A DNA stretch of 64,000 bases from Urechis unicinctus (taxonomy: Eukaryota; Annelida; Polychaeta; Xenopneusta; Urechidae): the NCBI GenBank assembly GCA_034190875.2, contig CM067348.1:25286343-25350342 (forward strand), given 5' to 3'. Positions 25,028 to 36,934 of this stretch are shown one piece after another; the stretch's first letter is position 1; each line of letters starts with the position of its first letter. The notes below the pieces were generated by a model. The model was not told where the DNA came from. It worked only from the letters and a program-made list of their open reading frames with translations, and searched no databases. A program made the position numbers and the translations under genes.

Positions 25028-26737
25028 TAATTATTGATCTTGAACATTATGGATTACAATTACTGGCATTGTCAGGATCGTTTGATAGTTGTATTTGCAC
25101 TCTTGTCTTGTTTTGTTTTCTTCCCGTCTATCTAGTCATTTTAACAACCGATATTGATAATTTTTTTTTATTTAACTCTTTTGAACGAAATTCTGTCGAC
25201 ACCTTTAGAGCCAAACCATAAAAATGTCGGTATTGTAAATCGGCTGGAGATAGGATAAACATATATATACTGGATAGCAGTACACAATCGATATACGGTT
25301 TTTTTCATTGCAGGTTCCCTCACAAACTAATTTCTACGACGCTCGTGAATCATTCAAGATGCGTGTTGATAAAGTAACTGTAGAAATTTCTAATCTGATA
25401 CCGGACGTAAAGCACACGGTTATAATTAAGAAACGCAGTGCCAATATTAAGTTTTATTGGTGATTTGTCTAGCTCCCTATTCGGGACAGCTATGTTAAAG
25501 ATGTTAAAACAATATGTCAATGCAATGGTTAAAGTGTCAAACAGACTGACACTTGCGTTTGAAACGCATGAGTTCCTACATGTCGCTTGTTAAACAGTAG
25601 GTTAGACAATGCCCTCACTCAAATACAGCGAATCATGATGAGCTAACCAAATTGGCTAAGGGAATCGAGAGTATTATCCATTATGTTCAAGGAAATTGTT
25701 ATCGATAACCAATTTACCAATAATCAATAACCAATTTATTATAATCCAGAAGCCCCATAGCCCCATCCTCTACCCCCTGCTCGAAAAAAGCGCACCGACA
25801 CTAATAGCACCTTGTAGCGGCATACTGTCTCGAACGATGCTCTGGTTTGCCCAAGTATAGGCTGAATCTCTTTACATTAACAAAGTAATTGTATGTTTAT
25901 TATAAAATTACTGTTTACTTTAATGCAACTTAGCTTTGATTTCATATATTTTGAATGTATAATATTGTAATTATATCAAATAAGATATTAAAAAAAATGC
26001 TGTTTAATGTAACTAAGTTTAGTATGTATATAGGTATGTAAACATGTCATCGTCTAGATACTTTTTTTTATACCCTACCACATCTGTAATTTTTCATTCA
26101 TGTACAATACAAAACGAAAATGATTGACCTAAATACCGCGCATGCGTTGCCACCATCGAATTATAATTAGGACGCAGGATCCCCTAATTTCATTATCTCA
26201 AAATGATTAAATCCTTGAAGAACATTTGAAACATCATTAAGGACTCGAACATTTAAAGTTTCAAGTAATTGAGCCATTTTTGTTTGTGTGGTTCAAATCG
26301 CATATATTTAACTTGTTGAAATTCTACATCGTTACATATGTATATAAATTTTTGTCTTCATAATGTTTTGCTTGATCAGTTGTCACTGTAACTGTCTTAT
26401 TGTCACTGGTTTATTTACTTGTAGATCATTTAGAATATTATTGTAAATAATGCATATTGTATTTTGGTCAATTGATTGACATTGTGTTTGAATCATAACT
26501 CTCTTATCTTAAAAGTATTATTTACTAAATAATTCAAAATATTATTATCATAGATTATACATATTGTACTTGGTATTGATTTGTGATTATTATTTTGTGT
26601 GTGTTCTGGTATTGTTCTGTGATTATTTTTATGTATACAATATTGTCTTTGATTGGCACGCTCAAACACAACATACACATGCATATCTAGTTTTTAACAC
26701 AAGGACACGGAGTGTCCTTTTTCATAGAAGAGGCATA
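25028..26737 (+). other. Long non-coding 3' region of the Gypsy element
   Basis: About 1.7 kb of AT-rich sequence lies between the chromodomain stop and the 3' LTR, without a supportable ORF. A purine-rich stretch 'agaagaggca' at 26726-26735 directly precedes the LTR and fits a polypurine tract. Confidence 0.65.
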
Positions 26738-27314
26738 TATCACAGCCCTCTATCACAGCCAGACCCTCATACATTTCACAAGACTCTCAGGACCTCTAAA
26801 TTCACGTCATATACACTAATCCCTTTGAAACAAACAGAACTTATTTCGATCTAGCCATAGCCCTCACACAATTAACATTCCAAGCTATCAACTTCAAACC
26901 CTTTTACTCCCGAAACGTATCAGAATTACAGGTAATTAACACCAGGCCCTTTGATCTCAACTTTAAACCTTATCAATATGCAACCTTAATCCCTTTGATG
27001 TTTAGTCAGTAATTGCGGCAAGGTCCATTGCGGGCAGATGCCAGTGGACATCCAATCAGAATGCGCCACCTATGTCCAGCCCACATTTTGCCCTATAAAT
27101 ACAACGACAAACCTCATATATCAGACTTGGAAATATATATCGTACGCATCTACAACTTAGAACATCTCAACATCACAGTTGTAGTAAAGACCATCCAAAC
27201 ATCCCCAGAGCGTGCCGATCTACAACTTCGTAAATAAAGGATTACATCTACAGTTCGCCGTATCAATTACTCGCTACACCTCTCGCAAGCCATCGTCGAA
27301 TCCCCGACGGTCAC
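26738..27314 (+). repeat. 3' LTR of the Gypsy element (577 bp)
   Basis: The left border is defined by identity with the 5' stub and the right border by the AGGAG target duplication. It contains a TATA box (TATAAAT at 27094) and an AATAAA signal at 27233. The 5' end reads TATCAC rather than canonical TG, so the exact border could be off by one or two bases. Confidence 0.8.
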
Positions 27315-27740
27315 AGGAGGCCTCGGATGGCTCATTGTATGATAGAGATGAGCGGGGATCTGTATGTGATGGGTGGTCGTCCTGACCCTGATCACTCTGA
27401 CATGGGTGAGTGCGTGGAGGTGGAGATGCGGGGGAGTGGCACAGACACCTGGCAGGCGGTGGGCAGCTTGGTCGGGTCACAGTGCTATAGCACTCGCTGC
27501 TGTCCACTGGGCGACTCAGACATACTGGTGTGTGGTGTATGGGATAAAGATAACCATGTGACTCTTCAGGTTTACTCAACAGTCTCCCACAGCGTAACAC
27601 GCACACTCAGCTTACCTGATGGTTGTCAGTGGGTGTGTGGTCTGGTTGTCGTGGGTGATCACGCTATCGTGATGTGTCGGGACAACACCTACATCTGTCC
27701 TGTGACAAGCCTCCATAAGGGGGAAGCTCGGGACATCCAG

Positions 27741-28225
27741 GTAAGGTGTAAAGCTAGTTTTTCTTGGCTTTTCTTGCTTATGCACGCTCTTCGTTATTGT
27801 AAAGTTACTCACTGCCTGTAGTTGCTGGAGTGGGGACTAATCAGAGGAAATTAACGCGAGTCCTGGAGTAGAGATGCTTATTTGGTTTATTAAATTTCAA
27901 CAATGAAGCTCCCTGGAATCTCGCGGTCCGAATCGTTTCTCTGACTAGATGAATCTCTCCGTGACTGACCCATCTGTGGACCTTATAAAGGGTCCACATG
28001 ATAGGCCAGGCTAAAACAATCCCCACGTGACACGACGAGTCCACTTGGAGGGTGAACTCGCTTGCTGTGAGGATTGCTGAAATCAGGGTTACACCCCTCC
28101 CAAAGAGTGGTGTGATGTAACCCGGGCTCTCGTGCTGATAATTAAAGGGGGAGGCTTTTTAAGAAGGTATGAGCCAAAATAGTATTATAACAAAGGTCCA
28201 CATACATAACACCAAACTATGGGTG
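27741..28225 (+). other. Intron-like stretch within the BTB-kelch gene
   Basis: This lies between the kelch exon donor at 27740 and the last kelch exon. I see no coding content. A GC-richer block at 27840-28150, unlike its surroundings, may be a small repeat. Confidence 0.45.
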
Positions 28226-28334
28226 TGCTGTTGTTCTGACCGAGGACAAGAGACACATTGTGTTAGTCGGCGGTGACCCACGCGACAAGAGTCAGTCCAT
28301 TACACATACAGAGCACTTGTGGTTGACATTGTAG

Positions 28335-29768
28335 AGGGGGCGGGGACGGGGTGGGAGAGGGTGGAGTGGGGGTGGACTGTAGGCAGGTGTGGGGTGGGTG
28401 GTGTATGTACGGGGATGCTGCCTGCTAGTGTAATGAAATGAGTCGCTTTGTCTGATACGAACCCAGTGATAACGGTGAATGATAACAATAGACTCTGATC
28501 ATTCAGATTGTTCTGTTTCTTTAGTTTTTGTCCTTTTAATTTGTTGTGCATCAGATTCATTGTCTCACATCACGTCTAAACATATCATTCTCTTTGTGTT
28601 AGAGGGCAAATGCTATTTATCAGAAATACAACCTATTATTGATTTGGTATTTAACCTGGATATGGTGAGATCTTATGGCAGTTTTGTATATGCTAAGCAG
28701 TGATGGCAATTGTTAGCCTGGAAAGGGTTGTATGGCCATGCAGACATTGGGGGTGTTTATTTTGTCTGTTTATGAGATACCAGCACTCATTTATATAGCA
28801 AAGGTCACAGAGTGTATCAACATTATTTGTTAAAGTTTCCTGCCGATGAAAGTTTCATGTAACACAGTTTAAAAGCACCCCAGTGATTTGCATAAATATA
28901 TCTGCAAACTCTTATTGTAACATTTACTTCATACAGTGACGTGCATGAAAAGCATTACATAGGCAGTACACAGACACTGATAAACAAGTGTGTAGGTATT
29001 TACATATATATTTATGTTTATATGTATATATTCCTAAGATTCATTACATTATACACCCTAAGTGTATAACATTATTCATGATAAGAAATACATTCAGAAG
29101 ACATGTGACAGCAGCTACTTTTTTTTAGCTGAAAACTGGTGTACCATTATCAATTGGGTGGGGCTTTTTACCCAAGATGTCACACCTCCATATTGATCAC
29201 CAATACCATTTTGGAATTGTGATATGAAGATAGCTCACTTTTCATCCTTTACAATATTTCTAGTGAATCATGGGTGAGATCATGATTTGAATCAGTGACT
29301 GTGATCTTCCGTGTGTCTAGGTTACATTTGGATGGTGATTGACCATTAAAACAATAGCAAACTGAGTAACCCCTTTATTTGTGACTGCTTTCCCGTCTCA
29401 CTTAATGCAGACAGATCCTTGTGGAAATCTACTTTTTCATATTGCTGTGCATACAATTACCACTTGTGTAGAATTCTTGTGTCACAATGGGAGAGTGCAA
29501 AGTGTGTGGTTGAGTAGTTCAGTAAAGAGCAAATGTCAAGCAGAAGATGATGTATTACAGATGGAGGAATTATGGTACACATGGACGGAGGACTGATATT
29601 ACACAAGCAAGACACAGCATATCTATCAGTACATTGTTGACTACCAATATAAATTTACAACAACTTACAATGCACAATACAATAAACACTTTAACACATC
29701 TTCTCATTGATTACCCAATAAAGATAAAAGTACAAATGAGATTTAGGAGCTCAAGCCCCGATTGTTAC
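28335..29768. other. Intergenic, BTB-kelch to IFT81
   Basis: A G-rich low-complexity run lies at 28333-28420. Otherwise the stretch is AT-rich and I see no supportable gene. It holds the 3' flanks of two convergent genes. Confidence 0.6.
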
Positions 29769-32700
29769 TTAAAGAACCAGCCGCTCATCTTCTGCACGGT
29801 ACCCAGCGCTTCCATCACGGTCAGCCTGGTAACTAGCTGTACCTTGGTCACGACCGCTGTGTCGTAGTTTGCATTGCATAAGTCGTTCAAAGTCACGCCA
29901 GATGACCATTTGTTGCATATTATCTCCCTGGTTCTCGCGCACGTACTTCTGCCGCTCTCGTAGATTCTTACCGAGATTCTCTTGCTCCTGAATCTTACGG
30001 CTGAATTGTTCTCTGCAATGAAAAGAGGTATTTTTGTCAGGGACGAAAAACATCAATAAAACAGCAGGTGGTTCTAAGCAGGTGGTTAAATGTAACAATC
30101 AAGGAGACTGACATTAAACAAGGCATCAACAGGGAGAGTTCACACCTGAAAGGGAAGGTGCTTACAACAGGTAGTGCTACCTGTCAATGTCATGGCGCAC
30201 ATAACTGTCAATCAGTGAGGCCTAACAACTGTCAATCATCAAGTTGATATTCCACCACAAGATTTGTTATTCTCAGGGATAAGTCGCACCCCAGATTGAT
30301 TTGATTTATTTGGGTGGTTAATATGTGCTACCAATGCACAAGTAAAAATATACAATAGTTACCTTAATTACTTGTGAATAGTTTGCACACTTGAAAAGGT
30401 CACACACCACTTTTTGTCAAAATTTGCAAAAGGAAATTCTACATGGAAAATGACCCTGTCACAGGAATGAGATGGTTTTAAGCTACAGTGATATATATGA
30501 TCTTCACAGTAGACTTGTCCGTTAACCTGTCAATTGGACAGCCATTAGTGTATGGCCCTTGTAGACTATTCTAGAGAAGCCAATTTAATCCGTGATCCAC
30601 TAGGATGATCACATCCGTGATATTATGATTCCCACCATGAGGCATCAACCATAGCGATCACATTCTGGCACTAGGTATCAATTTATATATTTAGGGGAAT
30701 GATTTACAAACCTCTTTAGGCCACACCCTCCTCAACTGAATTGAATTCTTGTTAAATTTTTTACTTCCAATACATGTTAATATGGTATTTAACCTTCAAA
30801 GGGCAATATATTTAATACCTGAATGCCTTTTTCTTCTCCTGGGGATCGGAGGAGACATAGGTCTTCATTTCGGTCTGGATCCGCTGCTGATGGATCTCAT
30901 TGATCTTCATCATTGAGTGGAGGTACTGGTAACGCGACTCCTCCGCTGATATCTCCTCACGATACGCACGCACCTCCTGCACACACATCAATCACTGTCA
31001 ACGAATCGGATGCTCCTACCAACATAGTGGTATATACAGTTGTTGATGGGAGAATGATGATGATGATGACAGTGATGATTATAATGATGATGATTATAAT
31101 GATGATGATGATGATGATTATAATGATGATGATTATGACACTGGTGACTATAATGTTGATGATAATAATGATGATGATAATAATGACAGTGGTGATTATA
31201 ATGATGATGACAATGATGATGACAGTAATGTTCACTGTGGTTGATATGAATCACAGAGTGAATGTAAGGGACTGAACCTGTTCCAGTTTGGAGCGATTAC
31301 TCTCTAGTCCAGCAGCCAGAGTATCATAACCCGATTTCTTCTCCTCATATTCCTGGGTCAGTTCCTGGAAACAGCAGCAACAATATCAGTGCCTCGTCAG
31401 AATATCACGGAATGTTGTGATAACCTACTACTTTGCATGCTTACCCTTGATTGTGATCTAGTACGGTGCTTAACATTTGTGTAAAAGAGTCAAAAAATAT
31501 CGCACAACAAATTTGTATCCTTTATAAGGAACTCCCAGTAGGTTGACTTCTTAGAGACATGTTATAAATGCTACAATCAGTCAAACCACAGATGGCCTCT
31601 GATCTACTCAAACAGCTGTCATGCTTCTCAGTCTAAGCAGCTTCAGTGATTAAGAGGGAAAAGTATAATTATGTGAATCAGTATTGATGGAGAGTATAAA
31701 TAAACTTTGAAGACCAGTCCAACCTGAGCTTTCTGCCTCATGGGTCGTAGTTCTTTGATGATCGGTGCCAAAGCAGACTTTTTTTCAGCAATCTTATGAG
31801 TCAGCTGTTTGACGAGGTAAGAGATATCTTCCAGAGTGCGACCCTTCATTGTGTCCAGGTCGCTCTTGAGAGCAGAGACATTCTCCAATGCCTCTTGTGT
31901 TTCCCGGTACCCACTCACACCCTTACGCGCCTCCAACTTGTTCTGTTCACAGTATACATGGATATCAGCCCTAACTTCAATAACTATCTCGTATGCACCG
32001 ACATCATAATACATGACAATAATGCTCATGCACTTATGCTCTTAGATTCCACAACAACATATTGAAAATATGCTGTTGACCCTTTCTACCTTCACAGGCT
32101 TCTGAATAATCTAACCAGTGGGGACACAGTACAGCTATATTGCATACACTTTGGTTTCATACCAAAGCAATGTATAAGGGATCCCAGACTAACATGCTTC
32201 TAATTTATAATAGAAACTAGATTGACATGTTTCTAATTTATAATAGAAACTAGATTGACATGTTGCTAATTTATAATAGAAACTAGATTGACATGTTGCT
32301 AATTTATAATAGAAACTAGATTGACATGTTGCTAATTTATAATAGAAACTAGATTGACATGTTGCTAATTTATAATAGAAACTAGATTGACATGTTGCTA
32401 ATTTATAATAAAACTAGAAACTAGATTGACATGTTGCTAATTTATAATAGAAACTAGATTGACATGTTGCTAATTTATAATAGAAAATAGATTGACATGT
32501 TGCTAATTTATAATAGAAACTAGATTGACATGTTGCTAATTTATAATAGAAACTAGATTGACATGTTGCTAATTTATAATAGAAACTAGATTGACATGTT
32601 GCTAATTTATAATAGAAACTAGACTGACATGTTTCTGATTCATAATAGATCTTAGATTACCATGTTTCTCATATATACTAGAACCTAGATCAACTAGATT

Positions 32701-35700
32701 ATCAAGGAGGCTAAAACCTTGAATATTTAGTTTCTTGTTGGTGCTAGAACTTAACCCTTAAGTTTCTTGCTTTTCTCGCTTTTCTAAAACCTCGACCCAC
32801 CAGCTTAAAATTGATGCTAGAATATAGACAAACCAGTTTTTTTATCTATGTCCCTGCAGTCACTCGTTTTTCACTTATGCTATACCCTAGACCACATACT
32901 TACTAGTTTTGCATTGATGCCATCAGAGCGACCTTTGAGGATCTCCTCAGTGCGAGACAACACACCTGCCTCGGCTCTCAGCTCTGAGATCTCCTGACGC
33001 TTTTTCTTGTACACTGTGTTCTTGCTTCGTAGCTTGTTGACATAGCGCTTAAACTGAACACACGTCACAAAACATTGTTTATCATATTCTAGAGTTGCAA
33101 ATTGATTAACAAGAGGCCTGTAGCCCTTGAAGCTCTGCTACTTTTGACATGATTTTTAAAAACAAGTTATGCAGAATTGGGTTTAAATGGTGCATGAGAT
33201 TTCCAATGATATCTCTAGGGCAAAAGTTATGCAGAGCTTATTTTTAATATGCAAAGACCCATTATCATAAGAAGTCTTACTTGGAGCTGCTAGCTTGTTT
33301 TTTATATGGAAAGGCACACCAAAAATTTAACAAACGAACAGGCTGCCTGATAAAATGGACGTACATACTGAGGCCAGAGTGAAGTTATGTGGTAGAACGT
33401 ACAATGGTAATTTTATTTTTAATATCCATCGCCATTGTTGCTGTCAGAAAATTACCTTGGTGTCATTTTTGTGAAATATGGTAAAGGATACAAAGATTAA
33501 GACTCCGTCTATGTTATCTTTGTCACATCCTTACTGACCTGGCTAACGGTGACAAAGATTTGTAATGAATATGTCTCTTATAACTCAGCGGTCAAAGTTC
33601 ATGTTGGGTTGATTTTGGGTTTGTGAGTATCCATCAATATACAACATATGTAATTTTGGGGAAGTTAATAAGCTAACATGGCACCAAAGTTGACAAATAG
33701 ATGGACGGACGGATGAGATGTATGATGAGTTTTGCTCAAAATGCTAGGTTCTAGCTAAAAAAGGGAGGTAAATCATTTAGATAAAAGACACAGGTATGAG
33801 CACAGCTACCAGCTGCATTTTTCTTGGCCTCATCTTAACCTGGAAAAGACTCTACACTTTTGGAGGGTATATCAATATTTAGACATATCACAGGTACCGC
33901 AATAGGCATACTGGCCAGTCTCACCTCCTCCCCTTTGAGGACCTCTTCACCATCACCTTGTTTCACCATGGACCTCTTCTCATTGGCTTCCTGATCAAAG
34001 CGGGTGAGCTCCTCACGAGCCTCTTTCAGGGTCTCGGCAGCGGTCTCCTTTTTCCTCGAGATAATGGCGGCCTGTCACAGCAAACACATGCTGATAAGGA
34101 TGTATGTCACAATGAACACATGTCACTATGGCTGCCTGTCACAACATACAAACAAGTTATTATGGCGGCCTTATAGAACATATACCATGGTTCTCATGGT
34201 AATATCATCCTCATTAGTAAATACAGCATTCTGTAACAACAAAGACACATCATTGTAATGGCCAATGAGAACACACACAAGGGTTATCTGTCCTAAAATT
34301 CACACCAGGTACATCCTTATAGCAGCTGTTTGCCACATATACAATGGTTATTATGTCAGCCAAGAACCACAATTCTTAGGAAATAATGATCCCCAGTTGT
34401 CCTGGTGGTCTGTATACGATTGAGTTACCTGTTGCCTGAAGAGGGAGAGTTTGTCATCCATCGGGTCTCCACTCATCATCCTCTTCTCAATGAGTTGGTT
34501 CACCTCAGAGTTCATCTGGTGAATCTGGTACAGAGGGAAACATTCACACATGATAAATATAGCCACAAGGAGCCTCAACAGTCAATGATCACACAGTGGC
34601 CAGATATAAATCATACACATAGACATAGAGTGTTGGTTAACATTATTGAGATGCATATGACATAGGTTCTCTGACCTTGGCATTGATTTGGTCAATGTCG
34701 GCCTGACCCATGGCTGGCTCAGCTGAAATGCGTTGCAGTGTCTGCACACCTTTCTTTCTACTGGCCACCTCGCGCGGCAGCTTATCTTTCACCATGTATC
34801 CATTCACCTTGGTCTCCTCTTCCAACCTCTGTAGCAGTCCTAAATCAGGCAAAGCATCAATTAGATCAAATTCAATGTGATTATGGGTGGTGCAAAAGTA
34901 AGTTACTGTATCATAGTTGTTACTTATATCTAATGCACACTGATGACAAAAATGCTTGTGTTGGGTTAGATGGTGCTGGTTAAATCTAAGGTCATTACAG
35001 ACGTCAAATCAAAGTCATTTACAAAGTCAAGCAGGAGGTTTGAGATAAAAAAACTATGTCAAAAGATCTGCCACAGGTTTGCAGTTGCACCTACACAGTT
35101 AATTCATGTGATGCATCCACTATACCTTCAGGAGATGCTCCAATGCTGGCTTGTTTGGTATCTTTGATCTGTTGATGCAAGCGCTGCAACCTCTGCTCCA
35201 TTTGGACAATCTGGAAAGCAGTTTTTAAAATACAGCTATGGTGATAAAAACTGAAATCAAAATAAATAAATAAACTTGTTCCAGCAATTTACCCATAAAA
35301 ATTAAGAGTTTAAGGAAAGTTAGATAATGACTCAAGTGCTCACAAGGTTCTTCTGTTCATGTTTCTGCTTTGAGATTCGTTCCTCTCGATCCCGTTCCAC
35401 ACGGAGGTTACGAGCCAGAGTCAGCATGGGACCACTGTTAGGGGCTGCTTCAACCTGCACCAGTCACCAGTCAACACACATGTAACAATACCAAGTCTAG
35501 GGCTAAGATGTTCATTGGTGATCCCTAATACCATTAGGAGAATAAAGAGTGGCAACGATACACTATTAGGGCCACATAAGCTAGTCATTATACAAACCCT
35601 ACGATTTGAGCTATTTCAACTTCAACGTGTAGTTAGGTGAGAAGAGTGGGGCAATATGAGGCACCTTTTTCTTGAGTCTGTCCACACGTTTGACGAGCTG

Positions 35701-36914
35701 CTCCTTCTCATCCTCCATTGAAGCGATATCCTTCTTGATATCGGTTGTGTTGAAGCCACTCTGTTTGAGTGTCTCAGACTGGCGATGCACCTCTTTGAAC
35801 TCAAGCAGTAAGCTCTCATACTGCAACATCCACAACATTGATCCGTTCAAATCAAAATTATGTGCAATTATGTGCCATAATTAACAATGGTACATTTGAC
35901 AAAAATTTAGAGGGATTAATTGCTGTACTAAACCATAACAACTGGATTTGATGAAATGAGAAGGATTATAAACAACTGGGAATTGACCTGTTGAAATAAT
36001 TCAGCTGTCTGTTCATCTGCCATAAAGTCAGGTGGAATTTCAATTTTGACAAGAAATCGTGCGAGATAAGCACGTTTCTGCAGCTCAGGAATACGTCGTA
36101 GAAGCCATTCCATGATAGGGTAGATGACTTGTTTGTCTCCCTGCACAATCCCCTGTCTGAAGGCATTGCTAAAACAGGCATAAACATTAAGTTTATCCAG
36201 AGTGGTGCATTAATCTCGTTATAACTTAAGTTTAATTATGAGTGTGACAGAATAAACTGATATTGAAGTGTAATGTGAGCTACCACTGGTCTCTACCAAA
36301 AGGCTCAACTTCTTTCAGATTACACAAACAAGACAGGAATCCTAATGCAATAACTGGTATATAAAGTTTACTTTACTACATATTATCTTCATACTCTACA
36401 GTGAATAGTGTTCCTTATATTAATATAATTTTTTTAAAACCAACCTCCATTTATTTGATAAAATCTTGCCCTTTGGGGTAATAATATTTTTCCAGGCAGC
36501 TTTTTAAATGAATTAAAACTTACAGATTTTGTGAGTCGGTTGGGGGTTTATATTTGAGAAGACGCAGAGAAGTGAATATCCTTATAGCTGTTGGTCTGCT
36601 GCTTCCTCGCGAACATCAATCTTTTGCTAAAAACAGGAGCAACATCACATTTAGCCCTACGGCTCATCCACAACAGCAGTATTCACACAAGATGATTGTT
36701 TTCTGATGGTTATAAACTTGTCATTGATAGAACAATGATTAATGCAAAGGATTGTGTAGCATAACTTTACCTTTGGGTCAACTACAGCAAGAATATCAGT
36801 AAGAACTTGAAGTAGCTGAAGAGGCTCCAGGGAATCAAAACTGATCAAGTTGTAACCCTTGTTCAATGGTGGCTTATTTAGCTCAGCCACGATCCATTTA
36901 AGTATGTCACTCAT
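29769..36914 (-). CDS. IFT81: IFT81, intraflagellar transport complex B subunit
   Basis: IFT81 is a core IFT-B protein. With IFT74 it binds tubulin for cilium assembly, using an N-terminal calponin-homology (CH) domain. Minus-strand exons are: 36771-36914 (ATG at 36914), 36524-36626, 35988-36168, 35665-35820, 35344-35454, 35126-35210, 34676-34839, 34429-34524, 33925-34071, 32904-33053, 31724-31942, 31278-31364, 30819-30976 and 29769-30012 (stop). They give about 681 residues, the family's usual length. The CH domain shows [19 protein letters not shown] and [15 protein letters not shown]. The rest is mostly coiled coil, rich in Lys/Glu/Gln, ending ERLVL. Exon 2 lacks one base: DVREE reads in one frame and LRLLKYKP in the next. 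An acceptor at 36935 suggests a spliced 5' untranslated exon upstream. Confidence 0.93.
31053..31235 (+). repeat. Triplet tract (GAT/ATG-rich) in an IFT81 intron
   Basis: Imperfect GAT-rich trinucleotide units, with interspersed 'attataatg', lie between exons 30819-30976 and 31278-31364. They create spurious open frames on both strands. Confidence 0.9.
32185..32640 (+). repeat. 33-bp minisatellite in an IFT81 intron
   Basis: About 13 tandem units of 33 bp contain 'attgacatgttgctaat' and 'ttataatagaaactag'. Inner units are nearly identical and outer ones diverge (tttctaat, tttctgatt). One unit near 32409 carries a small duplication. Confidence 0.93.
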
Positions 36915-36934
36915 ACTGATGTTTGGTTTTGCCT

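Larger units (their letters stand above)
20065..27314 (+). mobile_element. Gypsy (Metaviridae-type) LTR retrotransposon, defective, with chromodomain
   Basis: The element lies inside a kelch exon and is flanked by AGGAG at 20060-20064 and 27315-27319, a 5-bp target duplication as expected for Gypsy. The order is: 37-bp stub of the 5' LTR, 3' part of gag (two zinc knuckles), pol (protease, RT, RNase H, integrase), chromodomain, about 1.7 kb without ORFs, and the 3' LTR. The 5' LTR body, primer-binding site and most of gag are missing, and pol is frameshifted by a 187-bp tandem duplication. The RT-RNase H-integrase order and the chromodomain place it in Ty3/Gypsy. I did not assign a clade. Confidence 0.93.
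18959..28334 (+). pseudogene. BTB-BACK-kelch (KLHL-type) gene, broken by a stop and a Gypsy insertion
   Basis: KLHL proteins are usually Cullin-3 ubiquitin-ligase substrate adaptors. The ORF starts at ATG 18959. Residues about 34-130 are a BTB domain (NDLYDLEIRSRGQVFQAHRL, LAGSSPYFRN) and about 140-250 a BACK domain. Kelch repeats start near 280. An in-frame TAG at 19988-19990 stops it after 343 residues, yet kelch-like reading continues (KLNEVWLYDHKKRVW) up to 20064. There a retrotransposon is inserted. The frame resumes at 27320 (LYVMGGRPD) and reaches a plausible donor at 27740. A last kelch-like exon with HIVLVGGDP ends in TAG at 28334; its acceptor is unresolved. It carries two independent lesions, so a full-length protein cannot be made. 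A truncated BTB-BACK protein is still possible. Confidence 0.85.

Noticed and set aside
29700-29870. An alternative frame for the IFT81 C-terminus ending GWFFK
   Set aside because: The frame ending in ERLVL agrees with the known family C-terminus and with exon phase.
30913-31275. Open frame of Met/Ile repeats and its mirror on the other strand
   Set aside because: It is a GAT/ATG triplet tract in an IFT81 intron.
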